Source: Cocos nucifera
Taxonomy: Eukaryota > Streptophyta > Magnoliopsida > Arecales > Arecaceae
Direction of reading: 5' to 3'
DNA length: 64,000 nt
Assembly (NCBI GenBank): GCA_006176705.1
Contig: QRFJ01006430.1
Coordinates: forward strand, 1-64,000
Shown here: one piece after another, positions 22,770 to 33,401 of the stretch
Layout of the letters: every line of letters starts with the position of its first letter
Position numbering within the stretch: the stretch's first letter is position 1
Made by a program: the position numbers and the translations under genes
Notes under the pieces: generated by a model
Database searches by the model: none
What the model saw: only the letters and a program-made list of their open reading frames with translations
What the model was told of the DNA's origin: nothing

Positions 22770-23480
22770 GCCGAGGAGCTGGATAAATTGCTTAAGGCTG
22801 ACTTCATCAAAGAAGCGATGTACTCAGAATGGTTGGCAAATATCATTCTGATAAAGAAGGTGAATGAAAAGTGGTGCATGTGCATCGACTTCACTGACTT
22901 GAATGAGGCATACCCAAAAGATAGTTATCCACTACCTCAGATCGATTAATTGATTGATGCTACTTCAGGACATAAGCTCCTTAGCTTCATGGATGCCTTT
23001 TTTGGTTATAATTAGATCTAGATGGCCCCTAAAGATAAGGAGAAAATAGCCTTCATAACTGATCAGGAGCTTTTTTACTACATGGTGATGCCCTTTAGGC
23101 TAAGGAATGTAGGAGCCATGTATCAAAGATTAGTCAACAAAATTTTAATGATCAAATCAACAAAAATATGGAAGCGTATATTGACGATATGCTGGTAAAA
23201 AGCTGAACGATGCCTGACCATGTTGAAGATCTCAGAGAAACCTTTAACATGCTTCGCCAATATCAGATGAAGTTAAATCCTATGAAGTGTGCCTTCAGAG
23301 TAACTGCTAGAAAGTTTCTAGGCCTTATGATCTCTCAAAGAGGCATCAAAGTAAACCCTGAGAAGATCAAGGTAATTCTAAAAATGTCACCACCAAAAAT
23401 GGTTAAAGTGGTACAGTGTTTGACTGATAAAATTATCTCTCTTAATCATTTTTTTTAGGTCGATCGAGAGATATCTCCCA
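22770..23480 (+). pseudogene. G1 reverse transcriptase
   Basis: The RVT_1-type domain shows ADFIKEAMYSEWLANIILIKK, CIDFTDLNEAYPKD, SYPLPQID, MDAFFGYN and MPFRLRNVGA, the standard run of plant gypsy reverse transcriptase. The active site is YIDD (about 23180), reached after a one-base loss near 23145. The end CAFRVTARKFLG and VNPEKIKVI (23210-23458) is in frame. Stops occur near 22948, 23013 and 23205. Confidence 0.88.
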
Positions 23481-23559
23481 TTTTTCCAGACCCTCAAGCA
23501 GCCAATAAATTTCCAACAAATCCCGAAGTGCCAAAGAGTTTTTGAAGAATTGAAGAAAT

Positions 23560-24440
23560 ACCTTAGTTCTCCATCTTTGCTCACTAAGCCACTGCCGGGC
23601 GAAGAGCTCTTTCTCTACCTGGCTATTTCACCAATAGCAATCAGTGTAGTCCTTGTCTGAGAGGAAGGATGGCTTCAAAAGCCCATATATTATGTCAGCA
23701 AGGTCCTTCATGATGCAGAGACCAGATACGCTAAGATGAAAAAATTAATCTTTGCATTGGTCATCGCTGCAAGAAAATTATAGCCCTATTTTCAGGCCCA
23801 TACTATGGTGTTGCTCATGGATTATCCCTTGAGGATGGTCTTACACTAACCAAACACTTCAGGCTGGATCGCAAAATGGGCATTAGAGCTCTCAGAGCTG
23901 GATATATGCTATTGACTGAGGCCTTATATTAAAACTTAGAGCCTGGCTAACTTCGTTCTTGAATGCACTGTGCTAGATGTGGAAGCCCTAGAAAGAAATT
24001 CAAAAGATAATTCGAAAGACCTCATAAATTTAAAAAGTGACAAAAGCTCTGGGAAAGATCCAAAAGAAACATGGACCCTACACATCGATGGCCCATCAAA
24101 CTCATCAGGGTCAAGAGTCGGGCTTATTCTATCCAGTCTAGAAGAAGATATGGTGGCATATGCTTTGCGCTTTGAGTTCTCAACCATCAATAATGAAGTG
24201 GAGTACAAAGCCTTAATCACCAAATTGATGATTGCTCAAGAAACTAGAGCTCGATGCTTGGAGGTATTCAGCGATTCATAATTGGTGGTTGGGCAAATCA
24301 AAGAAGAATACAAGGCTCGAGAAGAAAATATGAAAAAGTACCTTCAAAAGATAAAAGATTTGATCTAATCCTTTAGATATTTTAATATCCAATAGGTTTC
24401 CAAGGCATAAAATGCTAGAGCTGATGCTTTATCAAAGCTA
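23560..24440 (+). pseudogene. G1 RNase H followed by a second (archaeal-type) RNase H
   Basis: The first RNase H follows the reverse transcriptase, with KPIYYVSKVLHDAETRYAKM (about 23678-23740). After a linker, a second RNase H-like domain starts at LHIDGPSNSSGS (about 24078-24115). It continues with NNEVEYKALI and VFSDS, supplying the expected D-E-D acids, and ends near ADALSKLAS (about 24425). A second RNase H after pol RNase H is reported for the plant Tat clade, and this is my main reason for that assignment. Stops occur near 23659, 23781, 24280 and 24366. Confidence 0.82.
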
Positions 24441-24479
24441 GCATCCCTACTACCCATCGACCTGGGCAAAGAGACCTAC

Positions 24480-25258
24480 TTTGAGGTCCTGAGAGCTTCG
24501 AGCTTAGAAGAATCCACCATTGTTCAACAAATCAATGAAAAATCCAGCTAGATGGATCCTATCTTAAAATACTTAAGGTCAAGAGAACTGTCGCCTAATC
24601 GAAAGAAGCTTGAAAAATTAGAAATTGGGCCACTAGATATATACTGCTCGATAATGACTTATACAAGTGGTCTTTCTCTCTGCCACTTTTAAGATGCCTA
24701 TGCCCATCTAAAGCTGATTATGCCTTATGAGAAGTCTATGAAGAAATCTATGAAAACCACTTGGGGGGTCGGTCATTATCCTATAAAATCCTTTGATAAG
24801 GATATTACCAGCCAACCATGCAGCAGGTTGCATAGAACTTCGTCAGAAAATGCGAGCAATGCTAATGCAATGATCGAATTCAACATCGACCTATAGCACT
24901 TCTGACTCATATTGAAGCCCAATGGCCATTTGTCCAGTGGGGATTGGACATCCTGGGCCCATTCCCCTAAGCCTCGGGTTAGCATAAATTCCAACTAGTA
25001 GCAATCGACTACTTTATAAAGTGGGTAGAAGCCGAACCCTTGGCTCAAATTATAGAATCAAAAGTCTGGGATTTTATTTGAAAGTCGATCATCTGCCATT
25101 ATGATCTCCCCAAAGTATTGATATCCGATAATGGAAGGTAATTCAGCAGTGCCCGACTCTGTGAGATCTATGGGGACCATGGGATCGAGTAATGCTTTAC
25201 TTTGGTGGGCCACCCATAAGCAAACAGAGAAGTAGAGGTCACTAACAAAACTCTCCTA
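24480..25258 (+). pseudogene. G1 integrase, first part
   Basis: The zinc-binding segment is degraded (CEQC near 24852). The catalytic core reads WPFVQWGLDILGPFP (about 24921-24966, first Asp), FIKWVEAEPLA, and VLISDNGR (about 25118-25140, second Asp), and ends NREVEVTNKTLL with the catalytic Glu (about 25222-25256). Stops occur near 24549, 24895 and 25140. The frame is cut at 25258 by solo LTR S1 and continues at 27072. Confidence 0.85.
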
Positions 25259-27066
25259 TGATAAACACATAAAATATATGTATAAAAGTATTAATTTATT
25301 AAATTAATTTATTTTTATTCTTAAAAATTAATATTTTTATATTATTTTTTATAGAAAAGAAGATCATGAATGAAAAGAACTCGATTTATGGATCATAATA
25401 GAGAAAATTTGGAGCAAATTGGACCTAAATTGGATACAGAATAGAGTTTTGAAGAAAAAATAAAGAAAAAATGAAAAAAATAAAAAGCCCAAAAATTTGG
25501 CCCATTAGTCCCGTCGGTCCATAGATCCTGATGTAGATCGGCCAGCTCAACAGGCATGGCGAATCAAAGCATGCCGCATGGCAGACCTTGACCCTTAAGG
25601 GGTTCATCGAAAATCCATCATGGCGCATAGGGGTAGGAAGGTAATTTTCTTAGGTAGAGCGCAGCATGATTGATTACAGCGTTTGATGCAGTCAGTCTAT
25701 GTGGTCCATGAGCACAGTAATTGCATGATCCGATGGTAGGTGTTCATCTCGATTAGGATCCAACGGCCAGCATCATTCCTACTTTGATTTGAACTGTGCC
25801 CAGCCATTTGGCATGATCTAGTAGCCCAAATCAATGCTGGTGAAGATTCAATGGTCAGGGAATGTTTCCAACTTGATTAATGAGATTTGGATGCCATCTG
25901 ATGGTCAGAATTCATCTCCAGGCTTGATCTGACAGTTGTAAACAAATTTGGACACTATTTTAGCTATAGAAGGTCGATTTCGATGCGATCTGGACCATTC
26001 AAACCCAATCTGATGGCTGGAATTCATCATAGGGTGCAGAATCTAACCCAAACTTAATTTTCAAGGTTTTTCTCTCTCTTAAACTCTATTTCTCTCCTTT
26101 TTCTCTCTATAAAAATCCTCCTAAACTAAACCAACGAGCCATGAAGCCTCTCCTTGGGGAATCAGCCCCTCTAATCTCCTCCAAACCTCTCCAAAACTCT
26201 CCTAAGCCTCTCCAAAGCCCTTCACCTAAAAACTCCCTCTCCCCTTGATTCTCTCTCATCCTCTCTTCTTTTTTTCCTTCTTTCTTCTTTCTTACTTCAA
26301 TAGACTACCAAATTTCATCTTTTCTTCACCAAACCTCTTCTCTTGCTTCGGATTCCTGCAACCAGCTGCTGCCCGAGTTCTTCAGCAAGACTACAGGATG
26401 AAGATTTCAACGAGAAGCTTTCCAATGTCCGACTGATTATCTTTGTTCTCAGGAGATCATTGTGATCTTATTTTGACGGTATTTCCTATTTCCCATCTTT
26501 TGTATTTTTTTATTATGCAATAAAGATTGATTCTCTTTATTATTCTTTTATGTCTTTATTTTCTTGCATGAGATTAATCTATAATAGTTTATGACCCTTA
26601 GAACGAGCCATGATTTATGGATACGATTTATGCTTTTGGGATAGATTATATTTAGATTGATTCTTGGTATTATATCTAAATCAATTTACACTAGCCTATA
26701 ACTTTAAGAGACGGGCTGTGATCTAAGGGTATAAACCATGCTCTCTAAGATAGATTATATCTTTATTGATTAGATATCAATTACAGCATATTAAAAAGAA
26801 TACCAACCATTAGATAAAAAATCAATTGAGATCCTGAGAATTCATCTCCATACTTGCAACTCCACTTTAATTAATTTACTTATTTATTTGCTTTCTTAAT
26901 TAATTTAAGTAGCCTTTTAATTAATCAACTTTTAATTAATTTTAATCTTGCTTTTAATTTATTATTTAAACATAATTAATATGATTCTTAAGGATAGGAT
27001 CCTGACTCATCCTATCTATATAGTAGTGAGTTAGATTTTATTTTTGATCACCTACGACAGCGATCA
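25259..27066. mobile_element. Solo LTR S1 inserted in G1 integrase
   Basis: An 1808-base segment starts TGATAAACAC and ends GCGATCA, flanked by an exact 5-bp duplication, tccta (25254-25258 and 27067-27071). It has TATAAAAA at 26108-26115 and AATAAA at 26519-26524, placed as a promoter and poly(A) signal of an LTR read on +. It has no internal primer site, coding domain or second LTR. A solo LTR left by recombination between two LTRs is the best explanation. Its parent family is not otherwise in the window. A CT-rich stretch lies at about 26070-26290. Confidence 0.85.
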
Positions 27067-27071
27067 TCCTA

Positions 27072-27335
27072 CAAGGTCTCAAAGCTAGGATAGAGGAACT
27101 CTATCATATCCTTTGGGCTTATTGAACAACCCAAAGAGTCCCAACTGATGAGATGCCTTTTAACTTGGCATTCAGGATGGAAGCAGTCATACCTATGGAA
27201 TTTGGACTTTCTTATGTTAGAATTGAAGAATATGACAAAGATGCCAATCCCACATGGCTCAAAGCCAACCTCGACTTGATTGAGAAAAGTAGGAAGCGAG
27301 CAGTGGTGAGGACGGCTGCATATCGACAGAGGATG
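27072..27335 (+). pseudogene. G1 integrase, second part
   Basis: The frame resumes with GLKARIEELYHILWAY and continues through MPFNLAFRMEAVIPMEFG to TAAYRQRM, matching the usual region after the integrase core in plant gypsy elements. It joins directly to KTLL at 25256. One TGA replaces a codon near 27124. N1 cuts it at 27335. Confidence 0.85.
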
Positions 27336-28237
27336 TGTTGGGATATGAGCTACTCTGATATTACTTGTTAAAGATCTAGTACCAAATTATTACGACAGAA
27401 AGAAGGAAGAAAATAAAATAAAAAAATAATCAAGTACGTGGATCAACCCAAAGGCTCATCTCCATGGGGCATGCAAACTCCACTATAAAAGAGAAAAATT
27501 GATACAAGAGAAGAACACCCACTCTTAACTCACCGTACATAAATCTCTTTCAACAAGAAGCTATCCTCACAAAAGCTCTCTCAAAATTCCAAGGAGATCT
27601 TCAGAAGCTATAAGATGCTCTACCCTCACAGCCTCTTCGTCGGATGCTATGCACCTATTGCTTCTCTCTCTTGCGGGTTGCAAGTACTCAGTGCTCTGTC
27701 AAACTTCTCTCTATGGCTACCTGAGCCTTTTTACGTGCCTCTCACACTACATGTGCCATATTTCTACTCTACATCATATCAATCCTTTAAATAGGATGAG
27801 AATCTTCTTCTCAGTAGTTCATAGGAGTCCTAATGGGACTTTTTCTCCTAATATGAGTCAAACATGATTTTGATGGAGTCTTGAAATATTTTCAAACCTT
27901 CATATCATGACCGCAATCCTTCATAGCAGTTGGATCCTGTGGTCCATGCACAACTCCCATAGATCCTTTGGATTAATCATAATTTGAGTCCAAACAGAAA
28001 ATCCCATCTATTTTGTTCGCCTCCATTAAGCCAGCTCGATCAGGGATCGAGCTAGCTTAATTGCATCTTGCCCAAACTCCTACTTTCTATTTGTCTGAGA
28101 GAGCTGGCTCGACTATGGTTCGAGCTGGCCCGATCTCAGTTCGAGCCGACTCGACCCCATATCCAAGCTAGCTCGATTGCTTGTTGATACTGATTCTCAT
28201 CTACTGTGGATCAAATTTGAGGTATCAAATTCTAACA
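27336..28237 (-). repeat. Left (3') LTR of N1
   Basis: The LTR is 902 bases, pairing with 29822-30720. A cluster of near-palindromic GAGCTGGCTCGA-type motifs lies at about 28030-28170 and is matched in the other LTR near 30505-30660. Similar motifs also occur in the leader of A4. Confidence 0.88.
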
Positions 28238-29757
28238 ATCTCCACCTCAACTCGACATTCGGCCTCCACCTAACTTTGAGAGCTTATGATCCATCTCGCC
28301 CCCATGCCCTGGGGCAATCACCTACTGATCATGGATGGGCAAACATGGAAGTTGAGCCAGATCGTTCGATCCCACCTCTGTCATGGGCTGTGTCAATTTT
28401 GATCAAAGATCTGCTCGAAAAATTCTCCTATGGCAATAGAAACTTCACTCTACGACATCGCCTCTCATCTTCCTGAGTCTCTTGTCTCATACTCGATCCA
28501 CCTGCACCTAGAGCTCCACCTCATACTAGGCTCTCTCTAGCTCCTGAAGCTCCACCTTGCACTAGGCTTCCTGCCAGATAGTAATATCCTCTCCTCCTCT
28601 TCTTTTCCTCCAATATCACCCTATCATCATGCATGATCTTTAGGATTCCATTACCAGCTATCCATCTACAGCTGTTTGAATTTAGTCTGCTCAGTGAGAT
28701 AAGATTTATGTTGAAATTGGGTATGTATCAGACCTTTCTTAATCTTCTCACTGCACCATATGTATCCTCCAGCTGATCGTTCTGATGCCTCTAATCATAC
28801 AACTCGATCCATCCAGTAGATAAATAGTGCCCTCACTACTTTTTAGAGAGTCAAACTACTCCTTTCTACAATAAACATGATATGTACATGCAAAATCTAA
28901 AATCCACTACTCGAAAGAAGTAGATACTTTATCAGATATCTTCAGGATATCATCCTCTAACTCGCTACTGGCCATCGCTGCAGTAGCCCTCATCCGATCC
29001 TTGAGTTATGGGCAATCCTTGACTTGATGCCTCAACTCATCGCACCTGTAGCATTTAATCTTGCTTTGATTCCTCATCTTGGACCTGGATCATCCTCCTT
29101 ACGATCCTCTACCGCTTCATCTACTGCCTCCTGCTCCTTCAGAGATGCCAAAGTTGAGCTGCCATTATTTGAGCTCGAAGTTAGGTTTTTTCTCTTGAGA
29201 ATCTCATTCTGGAGTATCGCTATGGTAACATCATCCATCTTGATGGTGCTTTTCTTCACTAGAAGACTAGTTACTAAGAACTCATACAAAGGAAAAAGCG
29301 ATGCTAGCAAGACTAATGCCTTGGTCTTCTCCTCAACATTTTTGCTAATGCTGAGGAGGTCGGTGAGGATCTTCTAAAAGTTGGTTAGATGCTCCTGCAT
29401 GCTCTAGCCTTAGTCCATCTATAGTTGGTAGAACTGCCTCCAAAGGAATAGAATGTTGGTAAGCAAATTTGCCATGTACAGCTCCTCGAGCTTCGATCAT
29501 AGGACCATCGAAAAAATCTCATCAAGCATATGGATCATAACATCATCTACTAGGTACAAGCAGATCATGCTCACCGTCTGCATCTAGATCCACTTCCAAT
29601 CCTTCACCTTCATGGTAGCTGGCATCTCATCATACAAGAGAGCATCGATCCACCCATATTAGATAAGGACACCCTTTATCCTTGCTTACCATAAGAAGAA
29701 ATTGCCCTTTCCATCAAATCTATTGATCTCCACCTTGATTGTGCTTATCTTCTCCAT
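28238..29757 (-). pseudogene. N1 gag with zinc knuckle and protease-like tail
   Basis: On the minus strand the frame begins with ATG at 29757 (MEKISTIKVEINRFDGKGNF), typical of copia gag. The best-kept block is 29310-29074, with LLASLFPLYEFLVTSLL, KSTIKMDDVT and AILQNEILKRKN. A CCHC knuckle CYRCDELRHQVKDC follows near 29045-29005. A protease-like WILD-type start lies near 28915, but no D-S-G is seen. After about 28600 the reading is Gly/Ser/Arg-rich with no domain I recognise. Stops and indels are frequent. It would rely on the enzymes of a complete copia element. Confidence 0.8.
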
Positions 29758-29821
29758 ATTCTTCAATCTATATCCACTGCTATAATCTACACTCCGATAC
29801 TATCTGGTTTTGATACTAATT

Positions 29822-30720
29822 TGTTGGGATATCATCTACTCTGATACCACTTGTGAAGGATCTAGTACCAAATTATTACAAAAAAAGAAAGAAAATAAAA
29901 TAAGAAAATAATCAAGTACGTGGATCAGCTCAAAGGCTCGCCTCCATAGGGTATGCAAAGCTCCACTATGAAAAAGAAAAATAGGTACAAGAGGAGAACA
30001 CCCACTCTTAATTCACTGTACATAAATCTCTCTCAAAAAGAAGCTACCCTCATAAAAGCTTTCTCAGAATTTTAAGGAGACCCTCAGAAGCTATAAGATG
30101 CTCTACCCTCATAACCTTCTCATCAGATGCTATGCACCTGTTGCTTCTCTCTCTCACGAGCTGCATGTACTCGGCACTCTGCCAAGCTCCTCTCGGTGGC
30201 TACCTGAGCCTATCTACATATCTCTCATGCCACACATGCCACCTTTCTACTCCATAATATCTCAACTCTTTAAATAGGATGAGAATCCTATTCTCAGTAG
30301 TTCACAGGAGTCCTAACAGCACTCTTTCTCCTAATATGAGTCGAATATGATCTTGATGGAGTTTTGAAATATTTTTCAACCTTCAAATCATGATCGCAAC
30401 CCTCCATGGCTGTTGGATCCTATGGTCTATATGCAACTCCCGTAGACTCCATGGATTAATCATAATCCAAGTCCAAATAAGAAACCCCATATGTTCTGTT
30501 AGCCTTCATTGAGCCGGCTCGATCAGGGGTTGAGCTGGCTCGACTGCATCTTGCCCGAACTCCTACTTTCTATCTACCTAAGAGAGCTGACTCGGCTGTG
30601 GTTCGAGCTGGCTTGATCTTAGCCCAAGATGACTCGACCCCATATCCAAACCAGCTCAACTGCTTGCTGATACTGATTTTTCTCTACTATGGATCAAATT
30701 TGAGGCATCAAATTCTAACA
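29822..30720 (-). repeat. Right (5') LTR of N1
   Basis: The LTR is 899 bases, starting TGTTGGGATAT on + and ending AACA. Its first 280 bases align with 27336 onward, with small indels and many transitions. Confidence 0.88.
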
Positions 30721-30968
30721 AGATGGTTAGATATTACAATGCTTGGGTTAAAACTAAAGAGTTTTGAGTAGGCAATCTCATCCTTCGTAGAGCTGAAGTC
30801 TCAAAGCCTATCGAACAAGGAAAGCTTTCATCCAATTAGGAGGGCTCCTACCAAGTCGATGAGGTGATACGATCCAAAACTTATCGACTAAAGCAACTTA
30901 ATGGAACATCACTTCCAAGGCCATGAAACTCGATTAATCTTCATATGTACTATCAATAGTTCAAATGA
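30721..30968 (+). pseudogene. G1 integrase C-terminal end
   Basis: The frame continues from QRM at 27335 with VRYYNAWVKTKEF, then VGNLILRRAEV and a final GSYQVDEVI and TYRLKQLNG, matching the C-terminal fold of plant gypsy integrases. Stops replace codons near 30767, 30838 and 30927, and the end is TGA at 30966-30968. It shows that N1 interrupted one continuous pol gene. Confidence 0.85.
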
Positions 30969-31039
30969 ATAAACAAATTTACAAATTCACTTTCTCATTT
31001 TATCAATGAATGCTTATGTGATAAGAAGACTTGAAAGAA

Positions 31040-31096
31040 ACTAAACCAAAATCCCTTTGATCGGGATAGATTACAGTGCATTCCTAGGATCGAAAC
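31040..31096 (+). repeat. 60-bp tandem repeat of G1, first unit (left of B3)
   Basis: The unit contains atccctttgatcgggatag and ends ggatcgaaac at the B3 junction. It continues at 41498 across the insertion with a 60-base period. It lies downstream of pol, in the non-coding 3' part of G1. Confidence 0.75.
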
Positions 31097-33381
31097 TAAA
31101 GGGAAATCCTGATTTTTTGGATCAGATTCATTCAGATCTGATCAGATCAAAAGATATATTTCAAAATTTTTTTCTTCGATCTAGATTAGATCTAGGATGT
31201 TTTAGATCTAATTCTTATTATTTTAATAATTAAAATAAAATCAGATAAATTAAATCAAATTTAATTTATCTTGAAGTGGGTAATCTTATTACCCGATGAT
31301 GATCCGGTGAGCAGAAAGGTTCTGGATCTAGCCACGCAAGTGCCTAGCCTCTACTGATATCCACTCAGGCTGGATCTGGAGATCCTCTTCTTCTCTCTCA
31401 TATCTTCAAAAATTAGATCTAGATCTGATCTGGAGGATCTTCAAAACTTCTTTTGAAGATCAGCAGTTATCCTTTGTAGCAGTGCAGCCTTCTAGCTTTC
31501 AATCGCCTTTCTTTCATCTGGATTGCACCAACCAAGAATCCAAACCTCTTTGGACATGGAGAGGAGAGGGAGAAGGTGGATTTGGCATGGAGGAAGAGGG
31601 GAGAGGCAGTCTTGGGGCATGGAATTTCAATTTTCTAATTTTTTTTTTTTTTAATTTGAGTTGGGCGTAGGGTCTTATTTATAGACTGTCTGTGATCCAA
31701 CTCCTCTTCTTCCCAACCAATCATAACTCTTTGTAAAAAATTAGATCTAAATCTGATTGGTGGAAATAGAGTCCCTTGGATTCCTCCTTAGAGGGTGCCT
31801 AAGACCAGTCAAAGTTGGTTCTTATGAGAACTCTAATCGAAATCCAAAAAGAAGATGGAGTCCCTGTCCAACAGGGACTCCTGGGCGCCTCCAGCTTGGG
31901 CACAAGCCAAGGGTGGTGTGCACCCTCCTCCTTGCCAGGTTCTGGCAGGGGGACAAGCCCCCACCAGCCCTTCAATAGGTGCGTGACATGTGGACAAAAG
32001 TCAAAGTATCAATGGTCAATATTTGACCAGTCAAAGATCAACTTTTGACCAAAGTCAAAGGACGAAAAATGGCAGGTGATAAAAAATGGCAGGTAATGTC
32101 TTACAAAATAAGATAATCTTTTCTGACTTGGACAAGCTCCAGTCAGACAAAGTGAAGGCCTCTAAATGAGCACAAACTCCTTTGGCTCAGTCAGGACAAC
32201 TATTTATGATAGTAAAAGAAGAACGTTAGGTTCAATCGAGTGCTAGCACGATTTTCTTGAACCTAATTGAATCTCATTCAGATCAATTGAACTAGATCGG
32301 TTCAATTTATGATCACCAGATTCAAATCCTTATTTGTATGACCTAGTTAGATTTAGTTTTGTATGGTAATGGGATATGTCATGGTCTCTATCATCGATAT
32401 CATCGAAACTCCTTTCGATGTATTAGAACTCTTTTTATTCGAATAGCTAGAATGATCGATCATCTAAATCATTCTAATTGCTCCCATAATCCATCAGTGA
32501 AACCTAGCAGTATATGGTGGCAATCCATCAGAGCTGAATGCGAACCTCTTGGTGCAGCTATTTGTATGATTAAGTTCTCCTATCTTGAGCCCCGATCAGA
32601 TTAGGGTTAAGGTGAACTCGTCAAACCCTAGTTTCTGTCATATGATGTAATCATTCGATTCAGGTCCGATGTGAAAAGCTAAATAGAAACTCTTTCTATT
32701 ATTTCACTCTGCCATGGCCAAGGGCTTCAGGACTTGATTCTCATGATCATCATAGGACTGCTCCTCTACCATTGAGGTAGATAGATTCCATCTTGATGCT
32801 ATCCAGTTCCTACAATGAACATGCTATAGCCAACATACACCTCAGGATTCCATATGGCTAGGAGACCGAGTAATGGTGTAGTCAAACTATAACACCCCCA
32901 GGGTTAATTGTCGATGCACCTCAGATCAAAGAATCAGATACACTACTGCAGCATCGAGTCAGTCATTGATAAGAAGATAGACTTCCTAATGACTACTCGA
33001 GGTGGTCACGCTCAGTGCCCTCGTTCTCTAACGAGTTTTTGTACTCTCACTCTAGTGTCTCCACACCGTAGACTCAAGACTCATCTATTAAAGAGAAGCG
33101 ATTATACACCTACCTTCCGGATCAATCACCATCCTCGTGATGATCCTATGGTCGGAAGCATTTTATGAGTTAATAATGATTATTCATGTCTTAAATTTTC
33201 AACTCTTGAAAATATGAATTATCATTACCATTAACTCAAAGGATGTATCACAGATACTAAATACACATATGTGATAGAAAATAACCCATTTTATTGATTA
33301 TAGTCAAAATTATAATTTTGTCCCTAGAAGTGTATTATAAGTGTCAGCCAATTCTGGCTTCTAGGGCACATATATCTAATA
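31097..33381 (-). repeat. Left (3') LTR of B3
   Basis: The LTR is 2285 bases, aligned without net length change to 39208-41492. The block 32301-32720 is identical to 40412-40831, although both sides differ by several percent. TATA box reversed at 31676-31683. Confidence 0.94.
31999..32058 (-). promoter_or_regulatory. W-box cluster in the B3 3' LTR
   Basis: TTGAC cores on both strands occupy this 60-base span in the same order as in B2, read on minus. One site is reduced by mutation (gatcaa for ggtcaa). The TATA box lies about 315 bases downstream on minus. Confidence 0.65.
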
Positions 33382-33401
33382 ATCTCCCACTTGTCCTAAA
33401 G

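Larger units (their letters stand above)
27336..30720 (-). mobile_element. Small non-autonomous LTR retrotransposon N1 (gag only)
   Basis: LTRs of 902 and 899 bases (27336-28237 and 29822-30720) enclose only 1584 bases. Orientation is minus: a polypurine tract (28238-28253 read on -, ending GGTGGAGAT) lies beside the left LTR, and a weak primer-like tract (TAGTATCAAAACCA, about 29804-29819 on -) lies beside the right LTR. LTR ends are TGTTAG and CCAACA on -. Flanks are ggatg and agatg, one change apart. Only gag and a short protease-like tail are encoded; no integrase or reverse transcriptase domain is present. This resembles the TR-GAG class described in plants. The LTRs differ at roughly one base in ten. 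Confidence 0.85.

Noticed and set aside
23387..23584. Minus-strand frame over the end of G1 reverse transcriptase
   Set aside because: The plus strand carries conserved reverse transcriptase motifs here; the minus frame is a shadow.
26245..26436. 63-codon frame inside solo LTR S1
   Set aside because: It comes from a pyrimidine-rich leader-like stretch downstream of the LTR TATA box; the Phe/Leu/Ser content reflects composition only.
29024..29377. 117-codon plus-strand frame inside N1
   Set aside because: The opposite strand codes for a clear copia gag with a CCHC knuckle, so the plus frame is its shadow.
32908..33168. 86-codon frame at 32908-33168 and its antisense-type copy at 11025-11279
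   Set aside because: This is LTR sequence shared by B2 and B3 with no domain. It is a by-product of low stop density.
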